NCBI GenBank assembly: GCA_002414505.1
Contig: DHZF01000091.1
Span: 1 to 12,542 of the forward strand
From: Hyphomonas sp. UBA5111
GTDB lineage: Bacteria > Pseudomonadota > Alphaproteobacteria > Caulobacterales > Hyphomonadaceae
Direction of reading: 5' to 3'
DNA length: 12,542 nucleotides
Shown: positions 7,901 through 12,542 of the stretch, piece after piece
Position numbering within the stretch: the first letter of the stretch is position 1
Layout: every line of letters begins with the position of its first letter
The notes under the pieces: generated by a model
What the model saw: only the letters and a program-made list of their open reading frames with translations
Databases searched by the model: none
What the model was told of the DNA's origin: nothing
Position numbers and translations under genes: made by a program

Positions 7901-8509
7901 ACCTTCCAGCGCGAGCACGTTCAGGGCCTCCGGTGCAGTCTCGCTCGCCTTCAGAACGGCTTGCGCGCGCACATTTTGCCAGATCGCCTGGGCCTCGTCT
8001 TCCTCGATCTCGGCAAAGCCCGGCAGTACGCCGGCCTCCAGAGGGAACCGCCGCAGGATACGGGCACAGAAGGCATGGATCGTCTCGATGCGGAGACCGC
8101 CCGGCGTTTCAAGTGCGCGGGCAAAGAGGGCCCGCGCCGCTCTGAGATCATCGGTCTTATAGGCGTTTGTCGAGCGTCCTTCGAGGCGGGACAATTCCTC
8201 ACGGAGCTTGTCGTCGCGCATGATTGACCATTTGCCGAGCGTGCGGAACAGGCGCGACAGCATCTCGTTTGCCGCGGCCTTGGTATAGGTGATGCAGAGA
8301 ATTGAATCCGGGGCGGCGCCAACCCGTCCGTCCTCACGGCGCAACAGGAGCCGCGCGACGCGGTCGATCAGGACTTTCGTCTTCCCGCTGCCCGCATTTG
8401 CCATGACAAAGACGGGCCGCGCCGGATCTGCCGAGACGAGCTGCGCCGTATTGGCGCGGTGGTAATCTTCCGTATCCGGCGGAGTGAGTGGCGTTTTCAC
8501 ATCAGGCAT
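4982..8509 (-). CDS. addA: AddA, helicase-nuclease subunit of AddAB double-strand break repair enzyme (alphaproteobacterial type)
   Basis: AddA is the 3'-5' helicase and nuclease subunit that resects DNA ends with AddB so that RecA can load. The 1175-residue protein has the UvrD-type motifs in order: Walker A ANAGSGKT (37-44), Walker B LLDEAQD (423-429), motif III VVGDEKQSIYSFQGAD (about 462-477), motif V MTVHGAKGL (822-830) and motif VI LLYVALTRAQDRL (889-901). The C-terminal RecB-family nuclease shows His1012, Asp1093 (GRVDR), the IIDFKT motif with Asp1106 and Lys1108, and YRAQ (1124-1127). Both activities therefore look intact. The frame is open up to 8581, but I start at 8509: GGAGG lies six bases upstream, the start overlaps the addB stop by eight bases, and the extra 24 residues lie wholly within addB and add no recognisable domain. 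Confidence 0.96.
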   Translation of the reverse strand: MPDVKTPLTPPDTEDYHRANTAQLVSADPARPVFVMANAGSGKTKVLIDRVARLLLRREDGRVGAAPDSILCITYTKAAANEMLSRLFRTLGKWSIMRDDKLREELSRLEGRSTNAYKTDDLRAARALFARALETPGGLRIETIHAFCARILRRFPLEAGVLPGFAEIEEDEAQAIWQNVRAQAVLKASETAPEALNVLALEGGHDGADVALNAMRFKMSAYLDFAEAHAFNQVQMRATLIESLNAPEASPADILELAMGPEMPVVALREALISLRASGKRDDTRTANAVEAALYEEDPARRWECYKGAFFGAQGNPYKSLYNAEAGKDANVVALFATKDEIGSEMARVEALAVKLKLAETVERTSALLEVGLDALVAYQDEKRRRGALDIDDLIRKTRDLLTRTGMSDWVLYKLDGGISHILLDEAQDTSPEQWELINALTEEFTAGVGAERQQDPRTLFVVGDEKQSIYSFQGADPAQLRAQEQDYIRKDPAVLSQTMEMSFRSSPEILGFVDAVWNSAPPVNIASGTQSPLTADGVKHTARRANQPGLVELWPVDERDEDEDADAWSRPVNALRSSSPKARLATRLAQRLKNMVESGETVWEELPDRRWQRRPMKPEDILILVRSRTGGLFDAMISALKAAGLPVAGADRLKLTDHIAVQDCLNLMRFALLPERDLTLAEILRGPFVGLVDDDRYLFPLANKRGKGETLWSRVQASQDPDVKKAAAFLGSLISSRHEPPYEFLSDVLDVPVSDGLTGWDRINARLGTPAHDPVEALLSRAQGFDATEPSSLQAFVAEMESKLVEIKRDLAAPEGQVRVMTVHGAKGLQAPVVVLPDTTAGPKTVSSSMFVVDGVPIWSPRKDSDVPAAEFERAVANAKSEEEFRRLLYVALTRAQDRLIIAGHWHGARPPGYHDRSWYALCEAAMSGLAGEADDSGVRRFGNNPSALATAASQQSARAVLPNWVFMPPPMPESRRRFGAPSSLLGRKTPVLAPFSQTRQERLRRGRIIHALLEYLPALAPDLREGAADRYLSRLPDLDEPTRSEMKAAVFGILDAPDMQRLFQPGGRAEAAIVGSAPELPEGLIVNGRVDRLVVTEEEVLIIDFKTDQPAPDSPDGVAETYRAQMAAYWAVLQRAYPGRTVRTALCWTDGPRLMFLPEEMLLEALKGAQSAV

Positions 8510-11500
8510 CCCCGCCCTCCCCCTCTTCGGTATCGCCCGCCCATTCCGCACGCCGGGCAAGCAGGTTGTAGCCATTGTCATATTTGACGAATTTCACGCG
8601 TGGCGCAGACAGGAATTTCGAGGATGGCTCGCGATAGGCTTCGATCAGGCGTAACAGGCCGCTTTCGGCAAGTTCCGCCATTTCTGCCGGTTCTGTTGGA
8701 AGATTGTGCTTGCCGCCCAGGCTGAACGCCTCCGGCTTCGCCTTGAAGGCCACATAGTGAAGCTGGTCGACCCGCGCCGCCGGCACGCCCTCATAGCCGC
8801 CCTTTTGCGCGATCAGGGCCTGCAAAGGCATTTGCTGGCTGAGGCCGGTGGCGACTTCCTTGTCGCGCGGCGGGCTGCCCGTCTTGAAGTCGACAATGAT
8901 GAGGTCGCCATTGGACGTTTGCTCGATCCGGTCGGCCGTGGCCGACAGCGTGAACGGCTGACCGGCGACACTATAGTCGATCCGCCCCCGGACCTCCTGT
9001 TTCAATTTTCCGCCTGACGTGTCCCGCTGACTGCGCCAGACCATGTACCAGTCAACGGTGCGCTGCCAAACCGCCTCGCGCGCCGCCCACGCATCGGCGG
9101 GTTCGCCTACGCGCAAAAGTTCCTGCTTTAGCAGCGCCATCAATTGGTCGGCCGTCTTTGGCTTGCCGTCTTCCTCGAACAGTTCGAGCGCCCTGTGGAT
9201 CGCGGTGCCGCGCGGCGCAGGGCCGAGTTCATCGTTGAGCGCATCCACCGCGGAGAGGCCGAGGACCTGTTCGGCCCAGAGGGCATAGGGATCGCGCTGC
9301 AACAGGTCGACCCGCGTGGCGGACAGCCGCGAGGGCCAGCCTTCGGGCCGCGCCGACGGGATAGGCTCCGCGCTGAAATCCGGCAGCGCGTCGATCTGGT
9401 TCAGCTTCAGCGCTTCAACCAGTTTGATGGGATCAAAGGCCTGCGGCGCGAAATGATCCGCGGCCTGGTTTTCGAGTGCCCCTTCCGCCAGCGTCTTCAG
9501 GCGCCAGACCCAGCGCGAGGCCACTGCGGGCGCATCATTCCGGCGTGAGGAGTAGACAAGTGTCACATCCGGTGCGCAGGCAAGCTGGGCGAAATCATGG
9601 GCAGCGAGCCCCATGCGCTCTTCCGGGTCCCCAAGGCCGAGGCGCGCGCGGAAATGGCGCGGCAGGAAGGCATCCGGCGCTGGACGCTTCGGCCAGACAT
9701 CCTCGTTGAGTCCGGCAAGGATCACCCGGTCGGCAGACTGGAGACGTGCTTCCAGGGGCCCCCAGATCGAGAGTTGCGGGTGTTCAGCCTCGCCGAAACT
9801 CACCGTCATCTGGGACGCTTGCGAATTGACGAGATCGGCAAGGGCCGCAGGCCGCATCGGACCGAGGGAGTCCGAGACTTCCCGCACGAATTCGAGCAGA
9901 CGACTGGTGGCCGCGCCATCTTCACCTGCCCACGGCATAGGCGTTTCGCTGACGGATTCCGCCAGGGCCGCGATGCGCTGGATGGCCTGCGCGCCGGTGA
10001 CCATTTCAGTTTCGCTCAGATCCGCATTCGCGTCGTCGAACCGTGTAATCAGGGACTCGACGAGCGCGATCCCCCTCATTTGGTCGTCAGGGCCGAATTG
10101 GGGATAAGGCTCAATCGTGTCGCGCGTACGAATGCTTTCCACCAATTCCTGTAGAGATGTCCATCGCCGCGGCCCGCGCAGGAAATGAAGCTCCAGATCA
10201 GCAAGGCCCTCCAATGGCGCTGCCAGCTGGTGAGTCAGCACCGATACCATCAAGACGGGATCGCCCGGATCGACCGCCCATTTCGCGCAGAGCCCCACGA
10301 AGCTGCCGGCTGCCGTGCGTCCGACCGGAATACCGGCCGAGGGGGGAACGCTGGTGTTCCAGCGTTTCAGCAAGGCGGACACGCGACGCGCGAGGCCCGC
10401 ATCCGGTGTAATCAGCGCCGCTGTCCGACCCTTCTCCTCCAGCGTCTCCCGCAGCATGAGGGCAATGGCGCTGGCTTCGGCGGCCTCGTCCGGCGCTTCG
10501 ATGAGGGACAGCCCTTCCAGCGCGCTTTCGGCGAAGCTTGCCACGTCAGTGCCTGCACTGGCCGCGAGTTGGTCCAGCGTATCGCGCCAGTCCGCTGTGG
10601 CATCGGCAGGCGCGAGCGCTTCCATGATCATCCGGCGGCGCGCATGGCGTTTTGGACCAACCTCGATACCCGGCCATTCGGGGACATCATCTGGCGCGAC
10701 ACCCAAAGCGTCCAGCGTGTTCAACAATGTGTTCTGGGGATGTCCGATCTCGGATCGAATTGCCAGCCGCTGGTCCTCTGACGAGGCTAGGTCCAGCCCC
10801 GGTAAGACGATCAGCCCCATCGGCAATTGAAGGGCGGCATTCATCAGCACGCGTCCGGCAGGCGTGGCCCCAGTCGATCCCGCGATAATCACCGGCGCTT
10901 TTGGCGGATGCGCAAGCCAGGCCTGCGCCGTGGCTTCGGCTGCCAGCAAGCGCCGCCTCAACGGGTCGGTGACGCCTTGCTCCTTCAGCCATTCCGGCCA
11001 GGCATCCGTGATGATTTCCAGAAACCTGGCCGAGTTCGCCCAATGCTGAGCAAGGTCTGCATCCTTGGCAAGATCCGGCAGGCCGCTCCAATCTGCCTCT
11101 GGGCTGAGATGCGCCTGGTCCAGCAGCCGCGCCAGTTCATTCGCCGCCGCCAGCGCCGACGAGGGCGGCACATCCATGCCGGAACTTTCGCGGTAATAAG
11201 CCTGCACCAGAGAGGCCAGCGTTCCGAGCCGGGTGGCCGGCGCCAAGGCCGGTGGCAAATCGGTAACGGAAAACTCGGCGACAGGCGGCGCCTCGTCGCT
11301 TTCGAGATCGCCCATCGCCCGGATGTCTGGCGACAGGATCGGGGTTTCATTCGCGGCGAGGAACAGGGCGGCGGACAGTTCCCGCGCAGACCGGCGGTTC
11401 GGCACATAGATGGTCGCGTCCGCCAAGGCATCCGGCGTGTTGGGCAAATCCACCACGCGCGCCAGTTCCACTGCGAGGGCTTTCAGGAAGTTTTCCCCCG

Positions 11501-11558
11501 GCGGGATCGACCAGACTTTTGGCGCGCTAACGCCAAACAAGGCAGGATCATTCGCCAT
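8502..11558 (-). CDS. addB: AddB, nuclease subunit of AddAB double-strand break repair enzyme (alphaproteobacterial type)
   Basis: AddB partners AddA in end resection. The 1018-residue protein has a helicase-like N-terminal part without a GxGKT Walker A: the expected place reads IPPGENFLKALA. This suggests a structural or Chi-reading role, not a motor. The C-terminal RecB-like nuclease is intact, with His at about 788 (GTAIHRALE), Asp at about 876 (TADRIE), the IIVDFKTG motif with Asp890 and Lys892, and a QQMPLQ motif near 908-913. The iron-sulfur cysteines of Bacillus AddB are missing: where a CPY-type motif is expected, it reads RDPYALW (about 755-761). I start at 11558 (MANDP), which overlaps the upstream stop by 11 bases. 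An ATG at 11582 would add eight residues lying within the upstream gene. No clear SD is visible, so coupling is likely. Confidence 0.94.
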   Translation of the reverse strand: MANDPALFGVSAPKVWSIPPGENFLKALAVELARVVDLPNTPDALADATIYVPNRRSARELSAALFLAANETPILSPDIRAMGDLESDEAPPVAEFSVTDLPPALAPATRLGTLASLVQAYYRESSGMDVPPSSALAAANELARLLDQAHLSPEADWSGLPDLAKDADLAQHWANSARFLEIITDAWPEWLKEQGVTDPLRRRLLAAEATAQAWLAHPPKAPVIIAGSTGATPAGRVLMNAALQLPMGLIVLPGLDLASSEDQRLAIRSEIGHPQNTLLNTLDALGVAPDDVPEWPGIEVGPKRHARRRMIMEALAPADATADWRDTLDQLAASAGTDVASFAESALEGLSLIEAPDEAAEASAIALMLRETLEEKGRTAALITPDAGLARRVSALLKRWNTSVPPSAGIPVGRTAAGSFVGLCAKWAVDPGDPVLMVSVLTHQLAAPLEGLADLELHFLRGPRRWTSLQELVESIRTRDTIEPYPQFGPDDQMRGIALVESLITRFDDANADLSETEMVTGAQAIQRIAALAESVSETPMPWAGEDGAATSRLLEFVREVSDSLGPMRPAALADLVNSQASQMTVSFGEAEHPQLSIWGPLEARLQSADRVILAGLNEDVWPKRPAPDAFLPRHFRARLGLGDPEERMGLAAHDFAQLACAPDVTLVYSSRRNDAPAVASRWVWRLKTLAEGALENQAADHFAPQAFDPIKLVEALKLNQIDALPDFSAEPIPSARPEGWPSRLSATRVDLLQRDPYALWAEQVLGLSAVDALNDELGPAPRGTAIHRALELFEEDGKPKTADQLMALLKQELLRVGEPADAWAAREAVWQRTVDWYMVWRSQRDTSGGKLKQEVRGRIDYSVAGQPFTLSATADRIEQTSNGDLIIVDFKTGSPPRDKEVATGLSQQMPLQALIAQKGGYEGVPAARVDQLHYVAFKAKPEAFSLGGKHNLPTEPAEMAELAESGLLRLIEAYREPSSKFLSAPRVKFVKYDNGYNLLARRAEWAGDTEEGEGGDA
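8516..8520 (-). promoter_or_regulatory. Ribosome binding site that decides the addA start
   Basis: GGAGG on the minus strand lies inside the last codons of addB, six bases before the ATG at 8509. It argues against the longer frame from 8581. Confidence 0.6.
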
Positions 11559-12276
11559 GGCAGCGCAGCCACATCTCGGCATCCTTCAGGGCTTCAGGAT
11601 CGCCCACATGGAGCCAGAAATCGTCCAGCGGCAGACCGTGCAGCCGCCCGGATTCGACCAACGGACCCCAGATACGCCAGGCCACGGAGAAGCGCTCCAC
11701 CTCAATCCCGGCAAAGGCCTGGGGCTTCAGGATGCGCACGCCGGCATAAGCCCAGGGCGCAGACGGATTTTCGCCGCGCCGGGTCAGGCTGCCTGTTTCC
11801 GCACGCAGGAAATCCCCTGCGCCGCCATATCCAAGACTGCGCTGCGTGTCCGCAAGAAGCAGGAGTTCGTCCATCCGCTCAGGGTCAAACGCCTCGGCCA
11901 ATTCGAGCAAAGGGGTGGCATCCCCCTTGCCCCAGAACGCATCTGTATTGACGACGAAGACGGGATCATCGCCGAGCACCGGCGCGGCCTTCGCCAACGC
12001 GCCGCCTGTTTCGAGCACCTCGCCCCGTTCGTCCGACACGATCAGGTCCACACCCTTGAGGCCCGCCACATGGGCCTCCACCTGGTCGGCGAGCCAGTGG
12101 ACATTCACGACGATCCGCTGCACGCCAGCTTCGATCAGTGGCTCAATCATCCGGTCCATCAGACGCTTGCCGCCAACTTCAATCAAGGGCTTCGGGCATG
12201 TGTCCGTCAGCGGCCGCATCCGTGTACCGAGACCAGCAGCCAGCACCATTGCCGTATGCGGAACATTTGATGACAT
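11548..12276 (-). CDS. Sugar-1-phosphate nucleotidyltransferase, MurU-like
   Basis: The 242-residue protein belongs to the NTP-transferase family. It has the nucleotide-binding signature LAAGLGTRMRPLT (12-24) with PKP (28-30), LETGGALAKA (88-97), the metal-binding VVNTDAFW (108-115, Asp112) and a C-terminal VGDPEAL (224-230). Length and neighbourhood match MurU, which in Pseudomonas putida makes UDP-MurNAc from MurNAc-1-phosphate in cell-wall recycling. The upstream gene is an AmgK-like kinase, the enzyme that supplies that substrate. The exact sugar is inferred from this pairing, and other hexose-1-phosphates are possible. The start at 12276 has GAGGA six bases upstream and shares one base with the kinase stop (TGATG). 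The 3' end overlaps addB by 11 bases. Confidence 0.9.
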   Translation of the reverse strand: MSSNVPHTAMVLAAGLGTRMRPLTDTCPKPLIEVGGKRLMDRMIEPLIEAGVQRIVVNVHWLADQVEAHVAGLKGVDLIVSDERGEVLETGGALAKAAPVLGDDPVFVVNTDAFWGKGDATPLLELAEAFDPERMDELLLLADTQRSLGYGGAGDFLRAETGSLTRRGENPSAPWAYAGVRILKPQAFAGIEVERFSVAWRIWGPLVESGRLHGLPLDDFWLHVGDPEALKDAEMWLRCHGE

Positions 12277-12542
12277 CAGCTTTCCTCGAACACGAAGGGG
12301 GTCGTCTCCCGCACGAAGGCCGCCATGGGCTCCAGAGCGGGATGGGACAGATTGCGGGCGAGCAGTTTCAGCTGGCGCGGCTGGAATGTACCATATCGGG
12401 CCTTGCCATCGCGGTGCTGCAACCGGGAGAACACGCCAGCAATGCGCAGCGCGTTGAGGGCACCAATCACGGCGAGCCGCTCGTCAAAGGCCTCGCGCGT
12501 CTTGCCGGTCTGGTCGAGATAGTGCCGGATCGCGGCTTCGGA
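12276..12542 (-). CDS. AmgK-like aminoglycoside-phosphotransferase-family sugar kinase, C-terminal part only
   Basis: The frame is open to the window edge and encodes the last 88 residues of a larger protein, so the catalytic residues lie outside the window. The visible part contains NALRIAGVFSRLQHRDGKARY (broken here as NALRIAGVFSRL and QHRDGKARY), which matches the C-terminal helix region of AmgK-type kinases (LKxxGIFARLxxRDGK). The end, HPALEPMAAFV, is also typical. AmgK phosphorylates the anomeric position of MurNAc and GlcNAc in the Pseudomonas recycling pathway. The MurU-like gene directly downstream supports that role. In many alphaproteobacteria tsaE precedes this gene, which would lie beyond the window and cannot be seen. 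Confidence 0.85.
   Translation of the reverse strand, partial: SEAAIRHYLDQTGKTREAFDERLAVIGALNALRIAGVFSRLQHRDGKARYGTFQPRQLKLLARNLSHPALEPMAAFVRETTPFVFEES
12283..12287 (-). promoter_or_regulatory. Ribosome binding site of the nucleotidyltransferase gene
   Basis: GAGGA on the minus strand, inside the last codons of the kinase gene, lies six bases before the ATG at 12276. Confidence 0.55.

Noticed and set aside
8510..8581. Upstream extension of addA by 24 codons
   Set aside because: It lies entirely within addB, has no conserved motif, and the ATG at 8509 has its own SD.
8999..9008. GTTTCAATTT inside addB resembling half of the sdaA palindrome
   Set aside because: Only one half-site is present, it is inside a coding region, and it has no symmetric partner.
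10827..11951. Long plus-strand open frame (374 codons) opposite addB and the nucleotidyltransferase
   Set aside because: It lies antisense to two well-conserved genes, has no recognisable domain, and its Arg/Pro/Gly-rich translation is typical of shadow frames in GC-rich DNA.

Overview
This window looks like ordinary core chromosome of a GC-rich alphaproteobacterium. The gene content and order resemble Caulobacterales/Hyphomonadaceae, but the family assignment is an impression and not a computed result. The support is as follows. AddA and AddB are of the alphaproteobacterial type and are followed by trxA. An AmgK-like kinase and a MurU-like nucleotidyltransferase lie directly upstream of addB. 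There is also a small CHCC zinc-finger protein of the kind related to mitochondrial complex I subunit NDUFS6. I see no mobile element, CRISPR array, tRNA, rRNA or prophage. Genes cover almost everything, and the longest gap is about 118 bases (3475-3592).

Left part (1-3474, all minus strand). In transcription order these are the zinc-finger protein, an FAD-dependent aromatic-type monooxygenase, L-serine ammonia-lyase (sdaA) and an ExoD-family membrane protein. The first two are 30 bases apart and probably cotranscribed. sdaA and exoD overlap and are probably translationally coupled. A 73-base gap before sdaA carries a perfect 14-base palindrome, a candidate operator.

Centre (3475-4920). A divergent gap separates the zinc-finger gene from the only plus-strand gene, an ABC-2-type exporter ATPase with no permease beside it. 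That gene converges on trxA, and a strong GC-rich hairpin between them can terminate both.

Right part (4600-12542, all minus strand). In transcription order these are the C-terminal end of an AmgK-like sugar kinase, a MurU-like nucleotidyltransferase, addB, addA and trxA. The first three junctions overlap by 1, 11 and 8 bases, as in a tightly coupled operon. The kinase and nucleotidyltransferase would recycle cell-wall sugars to UDP-MurNAc. AddAB would process double-strand breaks for RecA. Thioredoxin follows after a 61-base gap that probably holds its own promoter. That gap also carries a degenerate copy (12 of 14 bases) of the palindrome found before sdaA. This pairing is the most unusual signal I found. 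I did not find a convincing undescribed multi-gene system.
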